From NCBI GenBank assembly GCA_030668485.1, contig DAOUTW010000042.1, positions 1 to 40,037 of the forward strand: DNA of 40,037 nucleotides, written 5' to 3'. Each line of letters begins with the position of its first letter. Position 1 is the first letter of the stretch. Of this stretch, positions 7,164 through 15,643 are shown one piece after another. The DNA comes from Candidatus Zixiibacteriota bacterium. Its GTDB lineage: Bacteria; Zixibacteria; MSB-5A5; GN15; JAAZOE01. Position numbers and translations under genes: made by a program. The notes under the pieces were generated by a model, which saw nothing but the letters and a program-made list of their open reading frames with translations, was not told the origin of the DNA and made no database searches.

Positions 7164-7784
7164 ATGCGTAGGATGAAATATGCTATAACCGTTATGGTAG
7201 CTTTAATGCTCACGGGATGCTGGACACTGTCGATCCATCCCCTGTATACCGATAAGGATCTGGTTCAAGATCCGATGCTGGAAGGCAAATGGTATCCGGC
7301 CGATTCGCGCGACGTGATCTGGATATTCGAACATGATGAGGGGGGACGTTATCAACTCAGCATCATCGAGGAAGGAGTGAAGGAGCAGCTGGAGAATATG
7401 GAAAATGATGGTTCGCGACTGATGCTGACGGTCGATCCGATAAGAGATTGCCGACTCATTGTCCATTTGTTCAAACTGGGGGATGACCTCTTTCTGGATA
7501 TGTTTCCGGCTTACCCCGAAGAGGTCAATGAGATTTTCGCATTTCATCTCATCCCGGCCCACACCTTTGCTCGGGTGTCAATTCAGGGTAATGTTCTGAT
7601 GCTCTCGTTTTTTGATATGGCATGGCTGGAGAAAAGCCTAAGTGAAGGCAAAATCGAAATCAAGCATGAAAAAAGCGATGATATGATTGTTCTGACTGCC
7701 GGAACTGAGGAATTACAGGGATTTGTCTTGGATCATCTGGATGAGGCCTTCGAGGACGCCGAGGAGATGCATCGTCTGGAATAG
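7164..7784 (+). CDS. lipoprotein, third gene of the sigma-factor operon
   Basis: A 206-residue lipoprotein with lipobox LTGC (Cys19) after a short hydrophobic signal. It begins four bases after the anti-sigma stop, with AGGAG nine bases before the ATG, so it is co-transcribed. The mature part starts SIHPLYTDKDLVQDPMLEGKW, then strands that look like a compact beta domain (WIFEHDEGGRYQLSIIEE, RLIVHLFKLGDDLFLDMF) and an acidic C-terminal helix. I recognise no named family. A plausible role, from position only, is as an envelope partner or target of the sigma/anti-sigma pair. The operon ends at the hairpin at 7831-7859. Confidence 0.85.
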   Translation: MRRMKYAITVMVALMLTGCWTLSIHPLYTDKDLVQDPMLEGKWYPADSRDVIWIFEHDEGGRYQLSIIEEGVKEQLENMENDGSRLMLTVDPIRDCRLIVHLFKLGDDLFLDMFPAYPEEVNEIFAFHLIPAHTFARVSIQGNVLMLSFFDMAWLEKSLSEGKIEIKHEKSDDMIVLTAGTEELQGFVLDHLDEAFEDAEEMHRLE

Positions 7785-7830
7785 TGACTTTTATCCAGCC
7801 CATCTGCTGCCACTTGATTGAGCGGAAATG

Positions 7831-7859
7831 AAAAGGACCGGGAGTTCCCGGTCCTTTTT
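7831..7859. terminator. bidirectional rho-independent terminator
   Basis: The stem GGACCGGG/CCCGGTCC with loop AGTT has AAAA before it and TTTTT after it, so it can work on both strands. It lies between the convergent lipoprotein gene (stop at 7784) and the peptidase gene (stop at 7908). Confidence 0.93.
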
Positions 7860-7907
7860 GTTGTCAAGTTCGAAGCCATAAACGGTATTGTCGTTTACAC
7901 CCTCAAC

Positions 7908-10900
7908 TTATTTCAAGAGAATCATTTTCTTCGATTCATTGAAAACAGAAGATTCGAGCCGGTAGAAATATATGCCGCTTGCTACCTGGCGTCCTTCATT
8001 ATCCCTGCCGTCCCAGATGATATTGTGCCGGCCGGTTTCCATATCGCCGTCAATCAACGATCTGACATTCTGTCCCAGGATATTGAAAACCGACAATGAA
8101 ATCGGGCCCGTTGTTGGAACTGTGAACTGAATAGCCGTCGTTGGATTGAACGGATTGGGATAGTTCTGTCCCAAATCCCAGGTCAGGGGCAAAGCGACGG
8201 TCGTTTTGGGGCCGGGCTCGCCAAAAAGGGTAAACGGATAAGCGCCCATGTCATTGCGGGTACCGTCCGGATCGAGATATCTCAGGCCCGGATCGCCGGT
8301 GTTGATACACGGGGAACCAAACCTCAGAGTATAGTCGGGGTAATAAAGCGGATCTTCGGAGATGCTATAATGCCCCGGAATGGCGTTTGAGTAATCGGGA
8401 TGATTATGCCAGACATTATTGTAATCCAACTCGTCCCAGTTTCCATAAACACCATACTCATAAGAATCGGTGATGATGTTGTTCTTGGCCTTGCCCTGAA
8501 CACCGGTAAAGATGCCGCGGTAATTAGCGTCGAAGGTGTTGTTGACTACCTCCGTTCGGGCACCCAGATTCCAGATACAGGCGATTTCATTATTTCGTAA
8601 GAACAGGTTGCGCGTGATGATCGGGGAGGTATTATCCATGGTCCGGATAACGCCGCTGCTGCGAGAACCGAGATCGCCCCGGTTGTAAGTAAAGATATTG
8701 TCCTTAATCAGGGGAGCGGCGCCGTCGTCGATTCTAAATGAGAACACCGCCCGGCACTCGGTGACGGTAAATCCCGAGAACATTGAGGTTTCATCTTCGC
8801 CGTGCTCCATTTTGATAACAGCATCTTCCGGATTGGCCGGATAAAGTTTCGTACTGTCGGGGCCTCCCCGGGTCATAAGTTTGCTGCTGTACCCGTGAAA
8901 ATCGATATTCTCCTCGTATGATCCGGGATAGACGATAATATCGGAACCGTTACCATGGTCGATGGCGCCCTGGATATTATTGGCGCCATCGGAAATGACG
9001 TAAACTGCGTGGAAAGCGCCCATATCATTGCGGGTACCGTCCGGATCGAGGTAACTTTCATGAGGATGGCCCCGGTCGATGCAAGGCGAATTATGGGCCA
9101 GGTGGAACCAGCTCTCCCCAGGTTTGATGTACATGGGATTTTCTGAAATATTATTCGGTCCGTGCAAAATAAAGGTGTAGTCGGGGTGATTGTCCCAGGC
9201 GTCATTGTAGTCGATATCGGCAGGCGGCCAGTTGCCTGAGAATCCTTGACGTTCGGAGCTGGTTACGATATTGTTGAAGGCAATCGGATTGCCATCGCTG
9301 TGCAAACCGGCAAGGTTCTTTTGGAAAGTGTTGTTAATGATCTTGGCCGAGCCGGCAACGATATAGACGCAAGCAGGAAGCGTGTTGCCGATAAAGAGGT
9401 TCCGGTTGATATACGGATTGGTATTGTCGATTTTGATCACACTGCTGGTGCGGACGACGCCGAATGGATTCGGACGATTGTCGACAAAGATGTTGTTCTT
9501 AATTGCCGGATTTAACGCACGAGACAAATCGACAGTATGTTGCGCCTTGAAACCTCGCACGGTGAATCCTGAGAAACAAGCCCCGACTCCTTCGTCGCTG
9601 ACCATCTTAACCGCCGGCAAGAAGATATCATGTGGTTCCAGAATGGTCATGTCGGCGCCATAGAACCCGTTAATCACAATCGCCTTGCCCTCGTAGTCGA
9701 GATTCTCCTCGTATAATCCGGGGCGAACCTGAATGGTGTCGTAATCATATGCTACGGTTATCGCCCGTGAAATCGTCTCAAATGGATCGTCGATGGTCCC
9801 GTCACCGGTAAGGTCACTGCCATATGTCCCATCCACCCAGATTGTGGTCGGAGTCGGTATTACCGGATCCTTGACCAAGGTCGGATCACCGCAGACGGTC
9901 ATGCCGTAATGCCAGGCTATTTCGCTATTGCTGAAGCCGCCGCCAGCTATGGCTGTAAACCAATCGGCAAAAGCCTCGCCTATGTTTTCACCGAGTCCGA
10001 ACGGCTCATAGAAGTATTGAAATCTCAGCATGGCTCCGGTTTTGGTGCTGCCGACCGATCCCAAACCATAGGTGTCGCAGAAGATATACCAGCCGCCCAT
10101 ATAATTGGTGGAGGTAAAACGTGAATTGGAACAGGCGAAGAGATTATAGAAAAGAGCCGTCGGATCAATATCGGTTACCTCATAATACCAGGTCGAACCG
10201 CCCCCTCCGCCCGGCACTGCGAACGAATGATGGGATGGGCTGGAATGAGCGCAGACCTGGATGAACTCATAATTATGAGTCAGCCGATCTTCATAATCGT
10301 AGCTGGTGGTGACATACTGGTCTCTTTCAAGGACGACACTGTCATAGGCCAGACCCATATTGGAGGCCCAACTCGAACCTGAGCCGTACCAGTCATCGTC
10401 GACGTACATTAAGCCCCGGTCCTCCAAACCGATGTCTCCCATTCGATAGCGATGATTTTTGTCGAAATAGCCCTGCAGCAAAGCCACTTCATCGGCTCCG
10501 CCGTAAGTCAGGGTCGACGCCGTCAGCCGTCCCAGCCAGATTTCAGGCTCGACATCTCCGGAGTGCTGATCGTATTTGCCGTCGGTATCGATGTCCTCCC
10601 ATAACCCGTCCATATCCATATAATACAGGTCACAGGGGAATTCCTCATGGCCCCAGTAATCGAACTCAAACCAGGGCACCGGCAAATCACCGATAAGAAC
10701 CACGCCGGCCATTCCGGCGGCATACCTTGTCAGCAGGAAGGCCTTAAATTCTTCCGGAGTACCTCCTTCGATCAGGTACAGGGAAACGTTGTATCCGTCA
10801 CGACTGAGATCGATGATGTACTGATCGATTGACGACTCAATGTACGGATAAAGATCGGAATTGATAAGGACGCAGAAATAGATATCGTCCTTGCTTCCCG

Positions 10901-11147
10901 AGGTCGGATTGAAATCGCCCAGATGCAGATAGTCAAACGATTCCGGCTTGCCAATGATCAAATTCCATTCATCATAGGTCATCGGCTCATCATCGCCGAC
11001 CCAGTGAGTGACTACCAGGGTGTCGTAGTCATCCAGAGGCTGTTGCGCCATTGCCGTATTACTTGCAGAGATTACTGTTAGGGCAAGGAAGGATAGCAGC
11101 AGAAACACCCGGGATACCATACCGGGGTGAATTTTGCAGGCAAACAT
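7908..11147 (-). CDS. secreted C25-like peptidase with twin beta-helix domains
   Basis: A 1079-residue exported protein. A signal peptide ends near AMA|QQ (about 35); AAGGAGGT lies just before the ATG. Residues about 90-425 resemble the caspase-like C25 (gingipain) domain: strands LIGDLPVP and WLGRLTAS, a candidate catalytic His301 in CAHSS, and Cys339 in LFACSNSRF. Two right-handed beta-helix halves follow (about 435-715 and 716-975), each with a PG.YEEN segment, NN.F/NNI rungs and the closing phrase LDPDGTRNDMGA. The C-terminus (about 995-1079) is a FlgD-like/T9SS-type module beginning NYPNPFNPTT. Such proteins are exported and may be cell-surface processed. Catalysis is inferred from the His/Cys pair; activity and cleavage preference are unknown. 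Its stop is close to the shared terminator at 7831-7859. Confidence 0.88.
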   Translation of the reverse strand: MFACKIHPGMVSRVFLLLSFLALTVISASNTAMAQQPLDDYDTLVVTHWVGDDEPMTYDEWNLIIGKPESFDYLHLGDFNPTSGSKDDIYFCVLINSDLYPYIESSIDQYIIDLSRDGYNVSLYLIEGGTPEEFKAFLLTRYAAGMAGVVLIGDLPVPWFEFDYWGHEEFPCDLYYMDMDGLWEDIDTDGKYDQHSGDVEPEIWLGRLTASTLTYGGADEVALLQGYFDKNHRYRMGDIGLEDRGLMYVDDDWYGSGSSWASNMGLAYDSVVLERDQYVTTSYDYEDRLTHNYEFIQVCAHSSPSHHSFAVPGGGGGSTWYYEVTDIDPTALFYNLFACSNSRFTSTNYMGGWYIFCDTYGLGSVGSTKTGAMLRFQYFYEPFGLGENIGEAFADWFTAIAGGGFSNSEIAWHYGMTVCGDPTLVKDPVIPTPTTIWVDGTYGSDLTGDGTIDDPFETISRAITVAYDYDTIQVRPGLYEENLDYEGKAIVINGFYGADMTILEPHDIFLPAVKMVSDEGVGACFSGFTVRGFKAQHTVDLSRALNPAIKNNIFVDNRPNPFGVVRTSSVIKIDNTNPYINRNLFIGNTLPACVYIVAGSAKIINNTFQKNLAGLHSDGNPIAFNNIVTSSERQGFSGNWPPADIDYNDAWDNHPDYTFILHGPNNISENPMYIKPGESWFHLAHNSPCIDRGHPHESYLDPDGTRNDMGAFHAVYVISDGANNIQGAIDHGNGSDIIVYPGSYEENIDFHGYSSKLMTRGGPDSTKLYPANPEDAVIKMEHGEDETSMFSGFTVTECRAVFSFRIDDGAAPLIKDNIFTYNRGDLGSRSSGVIRTMDNTSPIITRNLFLRNNEIACIWNLGARTEVVNNTFDANYRGIFTGVQGKAKNNIITDSYEYGVYGNWDELDYNNVWHNHPDYSNAIPGHYSISEDPLYYPDYTLRFGSPCINTGDPGLRYLDPDGTRNDMGAYPFTLFGEPGPKTTVALPLTWDLGQNYPNPFNPTTAIQFTVPTTGPISLSVFNILGQNVRSLIDGDMETGRHNIIWDGRDNEGRQVASGIYFYRLESSVFNESKKMILLK
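8241..8276. repeat. internal 36-bp direct repeat, copy A
   Basis: Matches 9015-9050 with one mismatch in 36 bases. Both encode the LDPDGTRNDMGA phrase that ends each beta-helix half of the peptidase. The identity is much higher than in the rest of the two halves. Confidence 0.85.
9015..9050. repeat. internal 36-bp direct repeat, copy B
   Basis: Partner of 8241-8276. It marks the end of the first beta-helix half in the peptidase gene. Confidence 0.85.
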
Positions 11148-11680
11148 AGATACCTCCTTGAAACGCGTTAAAGAATTGTGATTGCGGCCGTGTAAAGATC
11201 AGCTTTGGCCGCCGCCGAATCGCCGGTCCGGGGTGACTGGACCCGGCTGGAGGGAATTCATTCGTTAGAGATGCTTTCAGTTTGTTGTGATGCCGGACTT
11301 GTCAGTATTCGTGTCACAGTAAATGACGGTTGATGAGGTGTTGTCTTGGATGGATTTACCACCTCCTTCTGGGAGAATCCCTCTCTTCACATCCGCCGGA
11401 ATCAAACGTCTGAAATTGTGCAGACGATTCCCGCAGAAGACAAGATGCCAATTAATGTTTTTCTTTCCAGTGTAGATTAGCCCTGATGCCAAACAAGTAT
11501 AAATATCGGACGGGGAGATGTCAAGAGATTGGAGTGAATTGTCTGAGAAAACAAGTAAGTTCCCAGATGCACGGATTAAAAACTCGATGAAAAAAAAGAT
11601 GCCGTCTGAACCGGGAATATGAGAGCGAAAACGAAGGCTGATATTATATTACGGGCTTTATAAAGGGCGATAGGGAGAGA
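11148..11680. other. intergenic region between peptidase and RdhA-like genes
   Basis: No supported gene in 533 bases; a 71-codon minus-strand frame at 11277-11492 has no recognisable features. The part nearest the peptidase gene contains an 8-bp imperfect hairpin (GCCGG/CCGGC based, about 11222-11247) and a weaker CGGCC/GGCCG pair near 11185-11212, which would lie in the 5' leader of the peptidase mRNA. No clear promoter pair was found. Confidence 0.5.
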
Positions 11681-13021
11681 TTAAAATTTAACTTTCTTGC
11701 CGTAGAAGAAGTCCTCGCCATAAGCCGATATCCAGCGGGCGAAGGAGGATCGTTTTATACCAACCCGCACCAGATTATGCACCAGGGATGGTGGGTGACT
11801 GAACGGGCAGACTTTCATGCATAATCCACAATCGGTTCCGATCAGGCGCCAGTATCTGAGGCATGACTCCACCTGCAGGGGCCATTTCCTTACTCCTTTG
11901 ACATCGGTCTTGCCGCCTCTGGGAATCGAAGCCGAGGGGCAGTTGTCGGCGCAACGCAGGCATCTATCACAAAAATCTTGAACGCCGAAAACGATCGGTT
12001 TATCGGTAATCAGGGGCAGATCGGTGGTGACGGCGCCGATCCGGATGCGTGCGCCAAAGCGAGGAGAAATCAAATACCCGTGACGACCTAACTCCCCCAG
12101 CCCGGCATCATGGGCCACCGGGGGAAGCATTAGTTGATAATTGCTTCCTGAAATATGAGCTCGGGCCGGATAACCAAGGTCACGGATATACTGAGCCAGC
12201 GCCAGAGAGATCATCGTCCCCCGCAGATATTGCGCTGCCGATTCCTCGGTGATCGGCAGGCTCGGGGCCGCCTCGACATGATCGTATTTCATCTCCAGGG
12301 TGAAAACGATGACATACTTATGGGAGTTGTCGATCGGCGCACCCCACGGTTCCGGCCCACGACCAACATGAGAATAAAGATACATCGGATTAAGCGGGGC
12401 AATACCAACTTCATCCGCACCCAGATGATGAGCGAATTGTTTGATCCTGGCTGTCATAGTCTCCGGCGAAGATTTCGATTTCACCGGCTCAATCTCGCCA
12501 TCAACTTCGGTGACCATACCGTGGATGACCTTGAAAATAGCATCGGTATATGGCGACCGGACCGGATCATAATACTTCCCGCCCGGAGCCATCAACTCCG
12601 GCAACTCACGAAGTTTGTCATCAACCTCTTTGTTCTCCGGCCGCATAGCATAGTATGAATTATATTTTTCCGATCCCGAATTGTATTCCTCGCGCGAGAA
12701 CATGACATCGCGTTCGTCGACCTGTTCGGTAATTTCACCGATCTCAATCGGTTTGGAGGCACCCAGCGGCATAAAAAATAGAATGACAGGAATCGCGATA
12801 ACAGCCAGGGTGATCACTACAATAGAATCGGATGGGGATAATATGGAAAACCCGCCAAACCAGACGGTGCTAAAACAGATCAGAAAACCCATGCCGATAA
12901 ATGCCGCTCTCGGTCGCGATTCAAGAATCGATGTCCAGGCAAAAGCTGCCAACAGCAGAGCCATCACGGCACCGGCGGCAATAAATATCAAATCAATAAT
13001 CGACATAATGTTTGTAAGCAC
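11681..13021 (-). CDS. membrane-anchored reductive dehalogenase-like iron-sulfur protein
   Basis: A 446-residue protein. The first about 85 residues form two or three membrane helices. The rest resembles the catalytic part of corrinoid reductive dehalogenases (RdhA) and the related QueG. At the C-terminus are two [4Fe-4S] ferredoxin-type motifs: C351-x2-C354-x2-C357-x3-C361-P and C387-x10-C398-x2-C401-x3-C405-P. The middle carries FAHHLGADEVGIAPL, and AGLGELGRHGYLISPRFGARIRIGAV, a stretch shared by this superfamily. There is no twin-arginine signal as in respiratory RdhA, and no RdhB-like small gene beside it; the built-in helices may replace that anchor. A role in dehalogenation is therefore uncertain; other reductive chemistry on a corrinoid is possible. 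The start is GTG at 13021 preceded by AGGTGAG; an ATG at 13006 is the alternative. Confidence 0.82.
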   Translation of the reverse strand: MLTNIMSIIDLIFIAAGAVMALLLAAFAWTSILESRPRAAFIGMGFLICFSTVWFGGFSILSPSDSIVVITLAVIAIPVILFFMPLGASKPIEIGEITEQVDERDVMFSREEYNSGSEKYNSYYAMRPENKEVDDKLRELPELMAPGGKYYDPVRSPYTDAIFKVIHGMVTEVDGEIEPVKSKSSPETMTARIKQFAHHLGADEVGIAPLNPMYLYSHVGRGPEPWGAPIDNSHKYVIVFTLEMKYDHVEAAPSLPITEESAAQYLRGTMISLALAQYIRDLGYPARAHISGSNYQLMLPPVAHDAGLGELGRHGYLISPRFGARIRIGAVTTDLPLITDKPIVFGVQDFCDRCLRCADNCPSASIPRGGKTDVKGVRKWPLQVESCLRYWRLIGTDCGLCMKVCPFSHPPSLVHNLVRVGIKRSSFARWISAYGEDFFYGKKVKF

Positions 13022-13090
13022 CTCACCTGTTGATAAAATATGTGTTTATGTATCGGGAGGCAAGGATAATGAAAGTTCTCACTCGATCAA

Positions 13091-13117
13091 AATAAAACCG
13101 CTCCCCGGAGGAAGCGG
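13091..13117 (-). terminator. probable terminator after oligopeptidase B gene
   Basis: On the minus strand a CCGCT/AGCGG stem with a GC-rich loop is followed by TTTTATT. It lies about 27 bases past the stop codon at 13144. The stem is short, so confidence is moderate. Confidence 0.6.
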
Positions 13118-13143
13118 CTTGGAATCTGTTTTAAGAGAATACC

Positions 13144-15273
13144 TTATTTTGCAATACCCATAACGTCGAGAATAAAGGCGTATTCTAAAGCGATTTCCTT
13201 GAGATAATCATACCGTCCGGAGGCTCCACCGTGTCCGGCGCCCATGTTGGTTTTCAACAGCAGGGGGTGATCATCGGTTTTCATAGCCCGGAGTTTGGCC
13301 GTCCATTTGGCCGGCTCCCAGTACTGTACCCGTGGGTCGTTCAGGCCGGCGGTTACAAGCATATTCGGATAGGCCTTGGCTTCCACATTATCGTAAGGTG
13401 AATACTGCATCATGTAGTCGTAGTATTCTTTCTCTTCAGGATTTCCCCACTCGGTATATTCGTTTACCGTTAATGGAATACTGGCGTCGAGCATGGTATT
13501 GACGGCATCGACAAAAGGTACATCGGCGATGACGATATTAAACAGATCGGGGCGCATGTTAACCACTGCGCCGACCAGAAGTCCGCCGGCGCTGGCGCCG
13601 CTGATCACCAGTTTTTCAGGGGAAGTATATTTTTCGGCGATCAGATGCTCGGCACAGGCAATGAAATCAGTAAAGGTATTCATTTTATGTTTCAGTTTGC
13701 CGTCCTCGTACCACCAACGCCCCATTTCGCTGCCGCCGCGGACATGCGCCATAGCATAAATAAATCCGCGATTGAGAAGGCTCAGGCGATTGGATGAAAA
13801 ATAAGGATCCATGCTGTAACCGTACGAGCCGTAGCCATAAAGATAGAACGGGTTGGAACCGTCTTTGATCAATCCTTTTTTATACACCAGCGAAATCGGC
13901 ACCTTGACGCCATCGGGAGCTTCAGCAAAGATTCTCTCCGAGGTATATTCCTCAGGATCATATCCGCCGAGTACCTCATATTGTTTCTTCAGTTCCCGTT
14001 CACGGGTCTGCATGTCATAATCGAAGATCGAACGGGGCGTTACCAGCGAATAATATGTGAAACGAAGCGTCTCGGTGACATATTCGGCATTGGAGGACGG
14101 GGAAACCATATAAATCGGTTCGGGGAAGTCGATATAATGAGACTTTTTGGTTTCGAAATTGGTAATTTTAACCTGACGCAATCCGTTCTCGCGTTCCAGC
14201 ACTACCATATAATCCTTAAACATCGACAGGCCTTCGATCATGACCGAATCGCGATGCTGGATAACTGTTTTCCAAACCCGGCGGGCGGGACCGCGTACCG
14301 CGGTTTTCATGATTTTAAAATTCTGCGCATTTTCGTTGGTCATAGCGTAGAAATCTTTGCCATGATGGTAGATATAGTATTCGACCTCGTCTTGACGAGG
14401 CTGGATCAATTTGAATTTTCCGAAGGGATCGTCGGCTCGGAGATAATGGATTTCAGACGAGTTGTTGCTGTACTGGCCGATAAACATATACTCCTCACTC
14501 AACGATTTACCGGGGTATACATTATACCGCTCGTCCTTTTCTTCGTATATCAGGGCGTCGGTTCCACTGCCGCCAAGAGTATGTCGCCACATCTTATATG
14601 GGCGTTTGATATCATCCTGAGTGGTGTAGAAAACGGTTTTGTTATCGGCCGCCCACATCGCGGGGCCGTCAACATCATGGACAATGTCGGGCAATAACTC
14701 GCCGGTTTGGAGATCTTTGAAATAAAGGGCATACAACTCGCCGCCGGAAGTATCGACGGCATACGCCAGAATGCTGTGATCGGGACTGGTGGCGAAAGCT
14801 CCAAGGGCGAAGTAATCGTGGCCTTCGGCGAGAATATTGGCATCGATCATAATCTCCTCAACGCCATCGAGGCTGCCTTTTTTGCGGCAATAAACGCGGT
14901 ATTGCTTCCCCTCTTCAGTACGGGAATAATAATAAAAGGAGTCATCCTTCATCGGCACCGACAAATCGGTTTCCTTGATTCGGGCCTTCATTTCCTCGAA
15001 AAGGGTTTCCTGAAATTTATCAGTATGTTTCATGATGGCATCAGTATAGGCGTTTTCAGCCTCCAGATAGGCTATCACGGTGCTGTCTTCCTTGTCTCTG
15101 AGCCAGTAATAATCGTCAACGCGAGCTTCACCATGAACCGTGTCGGTATGGGGTTCGATTTTGGCTACCGGCGGGTCCGGGGCCGGACCGGAGCAGGAAC
15201 TAACTGCGAATATTATGAGTAAAGCTGAAAATATTGTCAGCGCACTACCGCCGACCTGATTAAACCGAGACAT
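13144..15273 (-). CDS. ptrB: oligopeptidase B-like S9A peptidase, predicted lipoprotein
   Basis: A 709-residue serine peptidase of the prolyl oligopeptidase family, closest in motifs to oligopeptidase B, which cuts short peptides after basic residues. The N-terminal propeller begins with the family hallmark VDDYYWLRDKED. The C-terminal alpha/beta hydrolase holds the catalytic triad: Ser561 in GASAGG, Asp646 in LNDPRVQYWEP, His681 in GAGHGG. The ATG at 15273 has GGGAG eight bases upstream and gives a signal with lipobox VSSC (Cys27); an ATG at 15300 has no ribosome site. Most characterised OpdB enzymes are cytoplasmic, so a lipoprotein form facing the periplasm is notable. It appears to be a single-gene unit ended by the hairpin at 13091-13117. 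Confidence 0.93.
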   Translation of the reverse strand: MSRFNQVGGSALTIFSALLIIFAVSSCSGPAPDPPVAKIEPHTDTVHGEARVDDYYWLRDKEDSTVIAYLEAENAYTDAIMKHTDKFQETLFEEMKARIKETDLSVPMKDDSFYYYSRTEEGKQYRVYCRKKGSLDGVEEIMIDANILAEGHDYFALGAFATSPDHSILAYAVDTSGGELYALYFKDLQTGELLPDIVHDVDGPAMWAADNKTVFYTTQDDIKRPYKMWRHTLGGSGTDALIYEEKDERYNVYPGKSLSEEYMFIGQYSNNSSEIHYLRADDPFGKFKLIQPRQDEVEYYIYHHGKDFYAMTNENAQNFKIMKTAVRGPARRVWKTVIQHRDSVMIEGLSMFKDYMVVLERENGLRQVKITNFETKKSHYIDFPEPIYMVSPSSNAEYVTETLRFTYYSLVTPRSIFDYDMQTRERELKKQYEVLGGYDPEEYTSERIFAEAPDGVKVPISLVYKKGLIKDGSNPFYLYGYGSYGYSMDPYFSSNRLSLLNRGFIYAMAHVRGGSEMGRWWYEDGKLKHKMNTFTDFIACAEHLIAEKYTSPEKLVISGASAGGLLVGAVVNMRPDLFNIVIADVPFVDAVNTMLDASIPLTVNEYTEWGNPEEKEYYDYMMQYSPYDNVEAKAYPNMLVTAGLNDPRVQYWEPAKWTAKLRAMKTDDHPLLLKTNMGAGHGGASGRYDYLKEIALEYAFILDVMGIAK

Positions 15274-15365
15274 AATCCATTCTCCCTTCAAATATTCCAT
15301 TCACATCAATTTTCAGACAATGCGACTTTTGCCGGGTCAAATATTAACCGGAGCCGTAGTATAAT

Positions 15366-15391
15366 ACAAAAGCCCCGAAGGTTTCAAGGGG
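15366..15391 (-). terminator. possible terminator downstream of tRNA-Arg
   Basis: On the minus strand CCCC, a two-base bulge, GAA, a three-base loop, TTC and GGGG are followed by CTTTTGT. It lies about 80 bases after the tRNA 3' end. A run of eight T residues directly after the tRNA (15464-15471) may also end transcription. Confidence 0.45.
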
Positions 15392-15472
15392 AAATTCGAC
15401 TCTTTATTTACCCGGATACTTTGTCGGAATTGCCGTTTAACAGGGGAAAGGCCGCGACTGCCATAAAAAAAA

Positions 15473-15546
15473 TACGCCCAGGAGGATTTGAACCCCCAAC
15501 CTTCTGGTCCGTAGCCAGACGCTCTATCCAGTTGAGCTATGGGCGC
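15473..15546 (-). tRNA. tRNA-Arg (anticodon ACG)
   Basis: A 74-base cloverleaf on the minus strand. The acceptor stem is GCGCCCA/TGGGCGT with a G-T end pair and discriminator A. The D arm is AGCTCAACTGGATAGAGC. The anticodon stem TCTGG/CCAGA encloses the loop CTACGGA, anticodon ACG at 15510-15512. The T arm has GGTTCAAAT. CCA is not encoded. ACG is usually deaminated to ICG to read CGU, CGC and CGA. The promoter at 15577-15604 lies just upstream. Confidence 0.98.
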
Positions 15547-15576
15547 ATAATACTTAAGGCCGTATTTTGGCCCTAC

Positions 15577-15604
15577 AATATACAAATCGACATCGATTTG
15601 TCAA
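15577..15604 (-). promoter_or_regulatory. sigma-70 promoter of tRNA-Arg
   Basis: On the minus strand a perfect TTGACA (15599-15604) and TATATT (15577-15582) are separated by 16 bases, and the tRNA begins 30 bases after the -10 box. It sits directly downstream of the PP2C stop codon, so the tRNA is transcribed independently. Confidence 0.75.
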
Positions 15605-15643
15605 ATAAAAATAGGAAAACTCAGGTGATCGGATGGAGCCGTT

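Noticed and set aside
7908-11147. Claim of a functional type IX secretion system
   Set aside because: The C-terminal modules of this protein and of the one at 17464-20856 resemble T9SS/FlgD-type domains, but no Por or Spr secretion gene is in the window, so only the motif is reported.
13981-14697. A 238-codon plus-strand frame
   Set aside because: It lies wholly inside the oligopeptidase B gene on the other strand, has no ribosome site and no recognisable motif.
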